Part shown: positions 34,536 to 43,430 of the stretch, piece after piece
Position numbering within the stretch: the stretch's first letter is position 1
How the letters are laid out: every line of letters begins with the position of its first letter
Assembly (NCBI GenBank): GCA_023511915.1
Contig: JAIMAN010000010.1
Location: forward strand, 1-60,085
DNA: 60,085 nt
Source of the DNA: Armatimonadota bacterium
GTDB taxonomy: Bacteria > Armatimonadota > Fimbriimonadia > Fimbriimonadales > GBS-DC
Reading direction: 5' to 3'
Notes under the pieces: generated by a model
What the model was told of the DNA's origin: nothing
The model's database searches: none
Seen by the model: only the letters and a program-made list of their open reading frames with translations
Translations under genes and position numbers: made by a program

Positions 34536-35804
34536 ATGGAACTGAAATACCGCGCGCCCGAAGGGATGAACGATGTGCTGCCAGAGAGTAGCCATCTCTG
34601 GCAGTATGTAGAGGCGCGCTGGCGCGACCACTGCCACCGCTACGGCTACGGCGAAATCCGCACGCCGATTATGGAGTCGGCGGCGCTGTTCGAGCGCAGC
34701 GTCGGCGAGACCAGCGATATTGTCTCCAAAGAGATGTATGTGCTGGAGCGCGGCGAGGAACGGTTCGCGCTGAAGCCCGAGGGCACTGCGCCTGTCGTGC
34801 GCGCCTACCTTGAGCATGGTCTGCACGCAGGCGGCGGCGTGCAGAAACTGTATTACATCACGCCGTTCTTTCGCGGTGAGCGACCGCAGAAGGGGCGCTA
34901 TCGTCAGGCGCACCAGTTCGGCGCGGAGATTATCGGCGCGGCGCACCCGCTGGCAGACGCCGAGCTGCTGGCGATGGTGATGGCGTTTTTCGCAGGGCTG
35001 GGCGTGCCCGACAGCGCGTTGCAACTGCGCCTGAACACCATCGGCTGCCCCGAATGCCGACCCGCTTATCGCGATGGCATCCGCCAGTTCGGGCAGGCGA
35101 ACTTCGCGCGCCTGTGCAGCACCTGCCAGAGCCGACTGGAGCGCAACCCGCTGCGCATTCTGGACTGCAAGGTGTGCGTCGCGATTACCGCCGACGCGCC
35201 GCCGATTGACCCCTACCTGTGCGATGGCTGCCGCACCCACTTCGAGACGCTGCAAGGGCTGCTGAAGACGCTGGGCGTGGGCTATGTGCGCGACCCTCGG
35301 CTGGTGCGCGGGCTGGACTACTACACGCGCACGACCTTCGAGGTGGTCGCCGAGCAGGGGCTGGGGGCGCAAAACGCGCTGTGCGGCGGCGGACGCTATG
35401 ACGGGCTGGTCGAGCAACTCGGCGGCGCGCCGACCCCTGCGCTGGGCGTCGGCATCGGCGTCGAGCGCACGCTGCTGGTGTTGCACGCCCTGAACGCGCC
35501 CTTGCCTGAACCGCCCCGTCTGGACGCCTTTGTGGTCGCGTTTGGCGACGCGGCGCGCCCCATCGCCCTGCAAATCGCCCAGCAGCTGCGCATGGCGGGC
35601 ATCGCCTGCGACTTAGACCTCGAAGGGCGCAGCCCGAAAGCCCAGATGCGCCTCGCCAACCGCACAGGGGCGCGCTATGCCATCCTGCTGGGCGAGACCG
35701 AGCTGCAGACCGCCACCGCGACCGTCAAAGACCTCGCCAGCCACGAGCAGACCGCTGTGACCCAAGCGGAGCTTGCCGCATGGATACGCCAACGACTGCC
35801 TTAG
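34536..35804 (+). CDS. hisS: Histidyl-tRNA synthetase
   Basis: 422 aa class II synthetase. Motif 2 region ALKPEGTAPVVRAYLEHG (near 85), IDRYRQ-type FRGERPQKGRYRQAHQFGAEIIG, the histidine-specific RGLDYYTRTTFEVV (near 260) and motif 3 ALGVGIGVERTLLVL. A C-terminal anticodon-binding domain ends the protein. A Cys-rich stretch (CPECRPAYRDG, CSTC, CKVC, CDGC) in the insertion domain looks like a zinc-binding element seen in some bacterial HisRS. It starts 3 bases after the VKOR gene stop and overlaps the next gene by 25 bases. Confidence 0.96.
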   Translation: MELKYRAPEGMNDVLPESSHLWQYVEARWRDHCHRYGYGEIRTPIMESAALFERSVGETSDIVSKEMYVLERGEERFALKPEGTAPVVRAYLEHGLHAGGGVQKLYYITPFFRGERPQKGRYRQAHQFGAEIIGAAHPLADAELLAMVMAFFAGLGVPDSALQLRLNTIGCPECRPAYRDGIRQFGQANFARLCSTCQSRLERNPLRILDCKVCVAITADAPPIDPYLCDGCRTHFETLQGLLKTLGVGYVRDPRLVRGLDYYTRTTFEVVAEQGLGAQNALCGGGRYDGLVEQLGGAPTPALGVGIGVERTLLVLHALNAPLPEPPRLDAFVVAFGDAARPIALQIAQQLRMAGIACDLDLEGRSPKAQMRLANRTGARYAILLGETELQTATATVKDLASHEQTAVTQAELAAWIRQRLP

Positions 35805-36547
35805 AGCCGCGCGATGTCGCCTACTTCCAGCGCGGCGCGTGGGAGAACCCCCGCTTCTGGAGCCGTCTGGGGGGTCAGCCCGACCTCGCAAGCAAAACGG
35901 CGCTGGATCTCGGCTGTGGGCACGGCAGTCTGTGCATCGATATGGCAAAGGCGGGCGCGGCGCGCGTCGTTGGCGTCGACCTCAACGAGCGCCTCATCCG
36001 CTTCGCCCAGCAGAACCTGCAACGCAACTACCCCGAACTCGCCGACCGCGTGGAGTTTCACTGCATCGACATCGCCGATCTGCCTGAAGGCGACTTCGAC
36101 CTGATGACCAGCAAGGATACCTTCGAGCATGTGATGGACTTGCCGAAGGTGCTACGCGACATGCGCGAGCGACTGAAATCGGGCGGCAGACTCTACGCCG
36201 CCATCGGACCCCTCTGGAACAGCCCCTTCGGCGACCACGACACGGTCAAGCGGCTGATTGGCGTCAACATCCCATGGGCGCACCTGTGGCTGCCTGACCG
36301 TCTGGTGCTTCGCGCCACGGCGAAACGGCTGGGCAGACCCCTGCAGTCCTACCGCGACTTGGGGATGAACATGCTGGCGTTCCGCGACTATCGGCGGATT
36401 ATTCACGATGCGGGCTTCGTGGTGGAGTTTTTCCAGCCGAACTGCAGTCGCCACCCCGTCGTGCGGATGTTCAGCCTTTTGCGCCACCTGCCGCTGGTCG
36501 GTGACTACTTCGTGAACAACCTGTATTGCATCTTGCGCAAGCCGTGA
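35780..36547 (+). CDS. Class I SAM-dependent methyltransferase
   Basis: 255 aa. SAM-binding motif I TALDLGCGHGSLCIDMAKAGAARVVGVDLNERLI, motif II region DLMTSKDTFEHVMDLPKVLRDMRERLKSGGRLYAAIGPLW. The substrate is unknown; the SKDTFEHV pattern resembles methyltransferases near lipid or sugar modification genes. The start at 35780 lies inside the hisS 3' end (25-base overlap), so it is coupled to hisS. C-terminal residues (MFSLLRHLPLVGDYFVNNLYCIL) may lie on a membrane surface. Confidence 0.85.
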   Translation: MDTPTTALEPRDVAYFQRGAWENPRFWSRLGGQPDLASKTALDLGCGHGSLCIDMAKAGAARVVGVDLNERLIRFAQQNLQRNYPELADRVEFHCIDIADLPEGDFDLMTSKDTFEHVMDLPKVLRDMRERLKSGGRLYAAIGPLWNSPFGDHDTVKRLIGVNIPWAHLWLPDRLVLRATAKRLGRPLQSYRDLGMNMLAFRDYRRIIHDAGFVVEFFQPNCSRHPVVRMFSLLRHLPLVGDYFVNNLYCILRKP

Positions 36548-36588
36548 GGCGGTTCCTGTTTGTGTGGGATAGGGGACGCCCCGCGCGA

Positions 36589-39405
36589 TCACCGCTGCGC
36601 TGTGCGGCACAGGTCGGCGAAGGCGCAGCGGCGGCAGTGGTCGCCAGGCGTGGGCGCAATCGTTGCGTGGCGCAGCCCATCAATCGCTTGAGTCAACAGG
36701 TGGCGCAGGCGGTTCTCCGCCTGACGCCACTGACCCTGCGTGAGCAGAACCACGCACCCGTTGTCCTCCCAGTTGCCTCTGTTGAACCGTTGCACGAGTT
36801 GTGTCTCGTTGGGCACGAAGCGCACCCGCTTGCCCGCCTTGAGACGGTCATACGCCAGCACGACCTGCGCGTTGGGCAGCAGGCTACGCACCGCATGCAC
36901 ATACAGCAGTCCTTGCACGGCGCGCCCCTCCGTGAGATCCTTCGCGCGGGGCGCAGTGCCCAGCTTGTAGTCGAGCACGAGCGCAAGATCGCGTTGCGGG
37001 CTGAGGTCGATACGGTCAATCACGCCGCAGAGAGCGATCTCGCGCCCGTTTCCCAGTCGGTAGACCACACGACGCGGCTGTTGCTGGTTGTGCAGTGGCT
37101 CGGCAATCGTGCGTTCGTCTTCGTCGTCGGTTGCGCTACCGAACGCCCATTCGCAGGCGTGCGGCTCAAGTCCGAACTGCTGCAGGTAGCGCGGCTCGCG
37201 CCAGCCGAAGCGTCGCGCCAGTCGCTGCGCCAGCGCCCGCAACACCTCGACCTGCCAATCGGGCAGGTCGGGCGCACGCTCGGCTAACAACGCCTGCAGA
37301 TGCTCCACGAGCCGTTGCACCCACTCTTGCGGGTCGTGGCTGCGTGGGCGTTGGCGCACGGCGCGGCACAGCGTCGCGTGCGTGACGCTGCCCACCTCGC
37401 GCAGGCTCAACTCGCGCACCAGCGGGCGCAAACGCAGCACATACCGCGCGAAATGCTCGAACGGGCAGCGCAGCAGCGTCTCCAGCTCCGTGACGCTGAA
37501 GGGACGCTCAAGGTCGGCAAGGCGAGCGCGGTGGTCGGGATGGCGCAGAATCGGCGGCGGCTCGGCATACGGCGTCGGCTCGCGCAGCGACTGGTCGTAG
37601 GGGTGCAGCGCGTCTTCGGGCGCGGGCGTAATCGCTTCGAGGCTGTAGAAGCGCGTGCGCACGGCGTCGCCCAGACGCGCCTTGAGCGTCTCCAAGTAGA
37701 ATGAGGGCAGCGAGTCGCTATCGCCCCCTTGCGTGCGCGGGTAGCTGAAGAAGAGCTGCTCGCGCGCGGAATGCAAGATGCGCTGGAACAGCATCGGCTC
37801 GGCGGCTTGCGCGTCGGCGCGGGTGGGCAGGCACACCCCCTGAGCGCCCAGCGCGGCGTTGAGCGCGTTGCGTTCCGCCTCGCGCAAAAACGGGTCGTCA
37901 GGGCAGCGGCGTGGCAGCGTGCCTTCCAGTACCTGCAGCGCGAAGGCGACCTGCGTCTCCACCAAGTCGGCGTGTTCCATCGGCAGCAGGCGCACGCCCG
38001 ATGTGCCCAGCCGATGCATAGAGCGCGCGCCGCTCACCAGCCGCTCCAGTAGGTTCGTCGCCTCTGGCGCGCTGAGCCGTCGCCACTGGCGCGCGTAGGC
38101 GTCTATCAGTTGCAGCCACTCGGCGAGGTCGCTCTCTTGCGTAGGCGTGCCCAAGTGTTGGATGAGCCGTCGGGCGACTTGGGGCAAACTGGCGGGCAGC
38201 CCCTGACGCCACTCGTGCAACCGCTGGAGCAGGCGGTGCAGATTAGGGTCTGCCGCGCGCGTCAAGGCAGCGTCCAGCCACGAACGGGCAGACTGGTGAC
38301 GACGCAGCCTGTGCAGCGGGCGCAGCGTCGCGTAGTCCAGCCGATGCGCAGGATGCTCCAGCCAGTGCAGCCAGTCCGCGCCGACGCCCACGCCCATCAG
38401 CACCCGCACGCCGTCCATCAGCCAGCGAACGCGCCACGAACGCTCCAGCGGCAGCCCGACCTCGCCCTGCAGGGGTATCTCGTAGCGGGCGAAGATGACC
38501 GCCAGCGTCTCGGCGAGCGCGTCGGGCTGGCGCACCAGCAGCGCAATCTCATCCAGGGCGACGCCCTCCTGCTGCAGTTTCAGGATCTCGCGGGCGACCG
38601 TCTCCACCTCGTACAGCGGGTTCGGCGTGTCCAGGATGGTCATCTGTGGGGGCGCAACGGGCGCAGCGGGTATGAGAATCTCCTGCAGCGGCATGTCTGC
38701 CGCGCGAAGGATTGCTGCCAGCCGCGCGGTGGGGCGGTAGGCGTCGGGGTGCGCGTCGTCGTGCAGGGCGACCAGCGCAATCGGCGTGCGGGCGTCCAGA
38801 ATGCGCAGCGCGGCGCAGTCCATCGCCGTCAGCTCCGTGAAGCCCGCCATCACCAACGGCGGCGCGGCGCGTGCTGGCAGCGCGTCCAGCAGGATTTGCC
38901 AGCCGCGAATCGGCTCCATCAGCCCCGCCTCTGTAAGGGCGGCTTGCCACGCGCGCCAGAGAGACGCCAGCTCGCGGGTCTTGCGCGTCCACTCCTCGCG
39001 CAGCGCGTCGTCGTCCAGTTCGGCGAGGGCGGCGTGCTGCTGCAGAACGGCGTCCGCGCCCTGCTCCAGCAGGTCAGGGGTCAAGCCGTCCATGCTCCAG
39101 TGGCAGAGGCTGTGCGCCAGCGCGCTGTGGAATCGGGGCGAGAGGCGCACCTTGCCGAAGTAGCTCGCTGGGATTAGCGTGCGCTCGCACGCCTCGCCGA
39201 GCAGGGCGACCATTTCAGGCGTCGGCTGCACAACGGGCGCGATTCCCGTCAGGGCGCGCAGGAAGGCGTACCAGTCGTGGGTCTCGCCCGCGCCCGCCAT
39301 CGCGCGCGCCGCGCCTGCAGGCAGAACCATCACGGCGCCCTCGCCCAGTGCGGACTTGGCTGCCTGTATCCCCTCACGATACGACGCGCACAAAAAGAGC
39401 CTCAT
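36589..39405 (-). CDS. AddB/RexB-like PD-(D/E)XK nuclease
   Basis: 938 aa. The C-terminal third is a RecB-family nuclease: PFSVTELETLLRCPFEHFARY (first iron-sulfur Cys near 645), DRIDLS and LVLDYKLGTA (catalytic Asp and Lys near 805-810), RAVQGLLYVHAVR, and CRRCAFADLC (three more Cys) near the end, which together form a 4Fe-4S site as in AddB. The N-terminal region matches UvrD-like inactive helicase folds but has no Walker A GxGKT, so it cannot bind ATP in the usual way. It likely acts in double-strand break resection with an AddA encoded elsewhere. Confidence 0.82.
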   Translation of the reverse strand: MRLFLCASYREGIQAAKSALGEGAVMVLPAGAARAMAGAGETHDWYAFLRALTGIAPVVQPTPEMVALLGEACERTLIPASYFGKVRLSPRFHSALAHSLCHWSMDGLTPDLLEQGADAVLQQHAALAELDDDALREEWTRKTRELASLWRAWQAALTEAGLMEPIRGWQILLDALPARAAPPLVMAGFTELTAMDCAALRILDARTPIALVALHDDAHPDAYRPTARLAAILRAADMPLQEILIPAAPVAPPQMTILDTPNPLYEVETVAREILKLQQEGVALDEIALLVRQPDALAETLAVIFARYEIPLQGEVGLPLERSWRVRWLMDGVRVLMGVGVGADWLHWLEHPAHRLDYATLRPLHRLRRHQSARSWLDAALTRAADPNLHRLLQRLHEWRQGLPASLPQVARRLIQHLGTPTQESDLAEWLQLIDAYARQWRRLSAPEATNLLERLVSGARSMHRLGTSGVRLLPMEHADLVETQVAFALQVLEGTLPRRCPDDPFLREAERNALNAALGAQGVCLPTRADAQAAEPMLFQRILHSAREQLFFSYPRTQGGDSDSLPSFYLETLKARLGDAVRTRFYSLEAITPAPEDALHPYDQSLREPTPYAEPPPILRHPDHRARLADLERPFSVTELETLLRCPFEHFARYVLRLRPLVRELSLREVGSVTHATLCRAVRQRPRSHDPQEWVQRLVEHLQALLAERAPDLPDWQVEVLRALAQRLARRFGWREPRYLQQFGLEPHACEWAFGSATDDEDERTIAEPLHNQQQPRRVVYRLGNGREIALCGVIDRIDLSPQRDLALVLDYKLGTAPRAKDLTEGRAVQGLLYVHAVRSLLPNAQVVLAYDRLKAGKRVRFVPNETQLVQRFNRGNWEDNGCVVLLTQGQWRQAENRLRHLLTQAIDGLRHATIAPTPGDHCRRCAFADLCRTAQR

Positions 39406-39420
39406 GGCAGTGGAAACTTT

Positions 39421-39426
39421 ATTGTA
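39421..39426 (-). promoter_or_regulatory. -10 element of AddB-like gene
   Basis: TACAAT preceded by GGGGG on the minus strand, 15 bases before the ATG at 39405. This leaves a leader of about eight bases without a ribosome-binding site. Confidence 0.45.
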
Positions 39427-39571
39427 CCCCCTCTTTTCGGCTCTCTCCCATGGGCGTATTCCACCACGGGGGGGCTCCCCATCACCGTCCCTCTTTACAA
39501 CCGAGCTTTTTAGTCTTTTTTCAGTGATTTTTCAGGAGCGAATTCATTAATTGGGGCGGAGGTAAACAACG

Positions 39572-41185
39572 ATGCGTGTACGCTCAACACACTTGGTGCA
39601 GTTCGGTATGCGAGCCGTGGCTCGCACAGCGTTTCGTGGCGTTTCGATGCTTGCTGCCCTCAGCGCAGTGAGCCTGACCGTGCTTTATGCCAACCCGTTC
39701 AGCATAACCATTCGCAGCGGACCTGGCGTGACCTTTGTCGCAAGCGGCGGATGCGGAGTTCCTTTGAGGTCGTCTGCGTTCACGGCGGCAGATTTCGCAG
39801 CGGCGCAGGCAGGCGCGCCTGCGGTGGTGGTTACACCTAACTCCCCCTGGATTCCCTCACTCTCTGCAGACCCACAAGCGCAGTGGATTGCTGTAGACGC
39901 CAATCGATCGGGGCGTTCCGCTCTATTTGCGCAGCGGTTCGACCTGCCGTGCCGCCCGATGGAAGACAGTGTGGAACTGAAATTTTACTGGGCAGTGGAC
40001 GACTTTCTGGGCGACCCAGCGTCGGGACCGTATGCGGGTCCGAACATCAGCGGAGTCTATATCAACGGTGTGCCGCTCAATATCTCAGGACCTGGCTACA
40101 CCTTCCAGAGTACGGCAACCGTTTCTGTGCCGTCGAGCATCCTGAATCCAGGAGCGAACTATCTCTATGTTTACATGCGCGACGCAGGCTGTGCCGTTGC
40201 TGGCGTCATCTACTCGGCGACCCTGCGCGGCGTCTGCCCAGACTGTAGGTTTGACAACGAGCAGCCGTGGAACAAGTGCTTGCCGTCCACCCCCTCAGAT
40301 GTGATTGACTGCGCGCCGCCGACGCCGTGGAACATGCTCGTCGCCCAAAGCGCGGACGACTTCGTGGCGACCTACACGGGACTTGTCAACACGGTCGAGT
40401 GGTGGGGCACGCTCAGCCATCCCAGCCAGCGCACGCGCCCGTTCCAAATCGCCATCTATCGGCAGGACGCGAACTGCCGACCGCCGTATGGTCTCCCACT
40501 CTATCGGGTCTGCGTGCGCGCGCAGGCGCGACCCGTCGGCTACGACTGCAACGGCAAGCGCGTCTGGCACTTCCGCGCCTACCTGCCCGCGCCCTACTTC
40601 AATCAGGTTGCTGGACAGAAGTACTGGCTGATGATCACGGAAATCGATAGCCAAAGCATCCGTCCAGGGCAGACCGACTTCGAGTGGTCGGGGCACGCGG
40701 CGTGCCAGTCGTGCGCGGGCGACGGGTTCTACTGCAACTGCCGCGCCATCAAGTTCACCTTCGACGGCTCGCAAGTCTATGTGAACCCCATTCAGGGCTG
40801 CCAAGGTGAAATCACCGACCTGGCGTGGGCGCTACGCTGGCGCACGCACATCAAACTGCTCACAGGGAACAATCCGCCCCATGCGGCTCGCGTGCGCATC
40901 CGCCTGCCGAACAGCGGTCCCGTCTTGGAAGAGCAGGCGATTAGCGGGGACGCCGACTCGGACGGCGAGGCGTGGGCGACTCTGGCGACCAGCCTGCCCG
41001 AAGGCGAGTACGAACTGGAGGTGCTCATCGACGGCTCGCTGCCGATGACCTTCCCCATCACGCTGGACGGCAGCGAGGTCGAGATCGACCTGAGCAGCCG
41101 CGTCTTGGGCGACCTGAACGGCGACGGCAGCGTGGACGACGCCGACCTGCTGACGGTGCTGTTCAACTTCGGCGCGGGCGGCTAA
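39572..41185 (+). CDS. Secreted Cys-rich protein with dockerin-like C-terminal loop
   Basis: 537 aa. A long N-terminal signal region (to about residue 41) is followed by extracytoplasmic domains containing many Cys residues (CGVPL, CPDCRFDNEQPWNKC, CQSCAGDGFYCNCR), probably disulfide-bonded. Middle region (about 210-400) has a beta-sandwich look (VEWWGTLSHPSQRTRPFQIAIYR). A segment near 440-500 resembles a small beta domain (GDADSDGEAWATLATSLPEGEYELEVLIDG). It ends with one calcium loop DLNGDGSVDDADLL and FNFGAGG. No enzyme motif was recognised. The ribosome-binding site GGCGGAGGTAAACAACG precedes ATG 39572. Confidence 0.75.
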   Translation: MRVRSTHLVQFGMRAVARTAFRGVSMLAALSAVSLTVLYANPFSITIRSGPGVTFVASGGCGVPLRSSAFTAADFAAAQAGAPAVVVTPNSPWIPSLSADPQAQWIAVDANRSGRSALFAQRFDLPCRPMEDSVELKFYWAVDDFLGDPASGPYAGPNISGVYINGVPLNISGPGYTFQSTATVSVPSSILNPGANYLYVYMRDAGCAVAGVIYSATLRGVCPDCRFDNEQPWNKCLPSTPSDVIDCAPPTPWNMLVAQSADDFVATYTGLVNTVEWWGTLSHPSQRTRPFQIAIYRQDANCRPPYGLPLYRVCVRAQARPVGYDCNGKRVWHFRAYLPAPYFNQVAGQKYWLMITEIDSQSIRPGQTDFEWSGHAACQSCAGDGFYCNCRAIKFTFDGSQVYVNPIQGCQGEITDLAWALRWRTHIKLLTGNNPPHAARVRIRLPNSGPVLEEQAISGDADSDGEAWATLATSLPEGEYELEVLIDGSLPMTFPITLDGSEVEIDLSSRVLGDLNGDGSVDDADLLTVLFNFGAGG

Positions 41186-41224
41186 CACACTTCCTCACAC
41201 ATCGCATCATCGCCTACCCAGCGC

Positions 41225-41254
41225 GGGCGGCGGGGATTCTGTTCCCCGCCGCCC
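41225..41254 (+). terminator. Perfect 12-bp hairpin after the dockerin-like gene
   Basis: GGGCGGCGGGGA (41225-41236) and TCCCCGCCGCCC (41243-41254) with a 6-base loop, 40 bases after the stop. There is no T tract, so it may end transcription only weakly, protect the 3' end, or be one of the dispersed palindromes. Confidence 0.5.
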
Positions 41255-41269
41255 GTCGCGCAGGTGAGG

Positions 41270-41275
41270 TATAAT
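41270..41275 (+). promoter_or_regulatory. -10 element of the Cys-rich 131-aa gene
   Basis: TATAAT preceded by GG, 10 bases before the ATG at 41286. It leaves a leader of only a few bases and supports the gene as real. Confidence 0.5.
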
Positions 41276-41285
41276 TCCCCACAGG

Positions 41286-41681
41286 ATGCCGAGCTGTCCG
41301 TTGCGCCGATGGGTTCTGTGGATGCTGGCGCTGTGGGTGAGCCTGCTGACGCCGCTTGCCGCATGGGGCTGTCTGCAGGCGTGCGGGCGCGACGGGGAGG
41401 CTGTTCGCTGCTGCGCCTCCGAGACCACGCTCCCGTGTTCCGACCACCCATGCTCGTGCGAGCCGTGCCCCGTGTGCAGCGCGCCTGCGCCGTCGCCCGT
41501 GTGGGCGAAGACGGAGGAGCCGAAGCCGCCCGCGCCTGCGCTCGTCAGCATAGCGACTCTCGCGCTGGAACTGCCACAACTCGCCGCGCAGCCGACGCCC
41601 CTACCCGAACCGCCGTTTATTCCCCCAGACACAGGCATCGCGTGGGGACACCCCCACCGCGCGCCTCCTGTTCTCTCCTAA
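41286..41681 (+). CDS. Small exported Cys- and Pro-rich protein
   Basis: 131 aa. A signal sequence or single helix (WVLWMLALWVSLLTPLAAWG) is followed by a dense Cys cluster (CLQACGRDGEAVRCCASETTLPC and HPCSCEPCPVC, over ten Cys within about 45 residues) and a Pro/Ala-rich tail. No family recognised. The Cys cluster could bind metal or form disulfides. It precedes the prepilin gene by about 105 bases on the same strand. The near-leaderless TATAAT upstream supports expression. Confidence 0.55.
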   Translation: MPSCPLRRWVLWMLALWVSLLTPLAAWGCLQACGRDGEAVRCCASETTLPCSDHPCSCEPCPVCSAPAPSPVWAKTEEPKPPAPALVSIATLALELPQLAAQPTPLPEPPFIPPDTGIAWGHPHRAPPVLS

Positions 41682-41786
41682 CCCCCGACCGCACGGCGCA
41701 GGCAGCCTGCCTGCCGCATGCGTTCACATCTTTCCGCTGTTCTGCTGTCTTCAGCGGGACGAAACCAATACGAACAGGAGGCGACT

Positions 41787-42701
41787 ATGCAAACCCGAAA
41801 CGGCTTTACGCTGATTGAACTGCTGGTGGTGATTGCGATAATCGCGCTGCTGGCGGCGATGCTGTTCCCCGTGTTTGCGGGGGCGCGCGAGAAGGCGCGT
41901 CAGACTGCCTGTCTCAGCAACAATAAGCAACTGGGGCTGGCGTTCGGCATGTACCTCAACGACTACGACGAGACCTACCCGCTCGGCTTCGGGTACGCGG
42001 ACGGGTGGCTGTGGGATCGCTACCATGCGACCCCGCACGACTGGCGCGCGAGTGTGCCGCAAAACAGCCCGCTCCATCAGGCGTATCAGGCGCACTGGTC
42101 GAACGCGGCGCAGCCCTACATGAAAAGCGACGGCGTGTACGGTTGCCCGTCGGCGTTGCTGATTCGGTTGAACACGCCCGATTATGCGAACGCGCGCCGC
42201 GCGCCCGCACGGGTCAGCTACACCTATAACGGGCTGCTGCACGGGCTGTCGGCGGCGGTTGTGGCAAGCCCCTCCACGCTGCCGCTGCTCTGGGAAGGGC
42301 GCGGCAAGGCGGGCGTGGAAGGCTTCGCGCTCACCAACCCCAGCCTGCGCTGCGACACGCCGAACCTGCCGTGCCGCTACTTCAGTTGCGTTAGCGGCGC
42401 GCCTGCGGATCCTTACCCGCTCGGCGTGATGTTCGCGCTGGATGGGGCGATGTGGGTTCACCAGCAGGGCGCGGTGTTCGTGGCGGCGGACGGCAGCGCA
42501 CGCTGGCGACGGCTCGGCGCACAACTCGCGCCCGCCCACACCGACTGGCGCACCGACCCCTACACGCAGTACGACGCGCAGGGACGCCCCGCCCAATACT
42601 GGTACGACGGCTGCAACCCGTGGCTGTTTAGACCCGATTACGACCCGAACAACCCGACAGGCGAGTGCCGCGGGCGCGGGTGCGAACACTGCACCGACTA
42701 A
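41787..42701 (+). CDS. Type II/IV prepilin-like protein with H-X9-DG domain
   Basis: 304 aa. The N-terminus has a prepilin peptidase site and helix: [41 protein letters not shown], cleaved after Gly with Glu at +5. The C-terminal region carries the prepilin-type H-X9-DG motif ([12 protein letters not shown]). Such pseudopilins are abundant in Planctomycetes, Verrucomicrobia and Armatimonadota; their role (surface fibre or secretion) is poorly known. ATG 41787 follows AGGAGGCGACT. No pilus assembly ATPase is nearby. Confidence 0.9.
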   Translation: MQTRNGFTLIELLVVIAIIALLAAMLFPVFAGAREKARQTACLSNNKQLGLAFGMYLNDYDETYPLGFGYADGWLWDRYHATPHDWRASVPQNSPLHQAYQAHWSNAAQPYMKSDGVYGCPSALLIRLNTPDYANARRAPARVSYTYNGLLHGLSAAVVASPSTLPLLWEGRGKAGVEGFALTNPSLRCDTPNLPCRYFSCVSGAPADPYPLGVMFALDGAMWVHQQGAVFVAADGSARWRRLGAQLAPAHTDWRTDPYTQYDAQGRPAQYWYDGCNPWLFRPDYDPNNPTGECRGRGCEHCTD

Positions 42702-42709
42702 AACGCACG

Positions 42710-42740
42710 CAGGGCGCAGCGCACCCCGCGCAGCGCCCTG
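42710..42740 (+). terminator. Hairpin after the prepilin gene
   Basis: CAGGGCGC (42710-42717) pairs with GCGCCCTG (42733-42740), continued by GCGC/GCGC past an A-A mismatch. It lies just after the prepilin stop. No T tract follows. Confidence 0.45.
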
Positions 42741-42791
42741 TAGCAGGAATCGCCCGCGCCGCGTCGAACCCCCGCTCGTGAGGTGAACTCT

Positions 42792-43430
42792 ATGAGACGA
42801 CGCGAATCGGGACGAGTTGCAGGCATTCTCGCGCTGCTGGTGCTGCTGGCGGGCATCGGCGCGGGCGCGTGGTACTTCCTGGTCTACACGAAGTCGCCCC
42901 AGTACGCGCTGAACCAGTTCTTCGCCGCCGCCAAAGCGAACGACACGCAGAAAGTCGAGCAGTATGTCGACAAGTCAGGTGGAATCGTGGGGTTGCTCAG
43001 CGCGGCAGCGACGATGAACCCGAACATGGCAGGCGCCGACCCCGTGCGCGCCATCTACCCCGGCTACATGGACGCCTCGCTGGGGCAGACCCAGAAGGTG
43101 CAGGTGGACTCCGTCACCGTGGAGGGCGACCGTGCTAAAGCGCAGGTGACGATGGAGGTCGCCGTGGACGGCAAGACCGAAACCATCAAGCCGACCTATG
43201 TGCTGGTGAAGACCGAAGAGGGCTGGAAGGTGCATGTGCAAGACACCATGTTCGGCTCGTTCAATCAGTTTGTCTCGCCCCGTGCGCAACGGATGATGCG
43301 TGCGCAGCTGCGCGCGATTGCCAACAGTCCTGCGGGCGCGATGGCGAAGAGCCAACTGCAAGCCCTTCGCGCCGAGATCGAGAAATACCCCGACTTTGCC
43401 AAGTTGCTGCGTGAGGTGGGGCTGCTGTAA
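42792..43430 (+). CDS. Membrane-anchored protein with NTF2-like extracytoplasmic domain
   Basis: 212 aa. One transmembrane helix (GILALLVLLAGIGAGAWYFLV) is followed by an alpha/beta domain: SPQYALNQFFAAAKANDTQKVEQYVD and VDSVTVEGDRAKAQVTMEVAVDG with VLVKTEEGWKVHVQD. This looks like the DUF4878/NTF2-like fold often found in envelope proteins. Function unknown. ATG 42792 has GTGAGGTGA upstream. The stop TAA shares a base with the MFS start (43430), so the two are coupled, perhaps as a transporter accessory. Confidence 0.72.
   Translation: MRRRESGRVAGILALLVLLAGIGAGAWYFLVYTKSPQYALNQFFAAAKANDTQKVEQYVDKSGGIVGLLSAAATMNPNMAGADPVRAIYPGYMDASLGQTQKVQVDSVTVEGDRAKAQVTMEVAVDGKTETIKPTYVLVKTEEGWKVHVQDTMFGSFNQFVSPRAQRMMRAQLRAIANSPAGAMAKSQLQALRAEIEKYPDFAKLLREVGLL

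Noticed and set aside
33612-35573. 653-aa minus-strand open frame opposite VKOR-DsbA and hisS
   Set aside because: Shadow frame; low-complexity composition and no recognisable domain.
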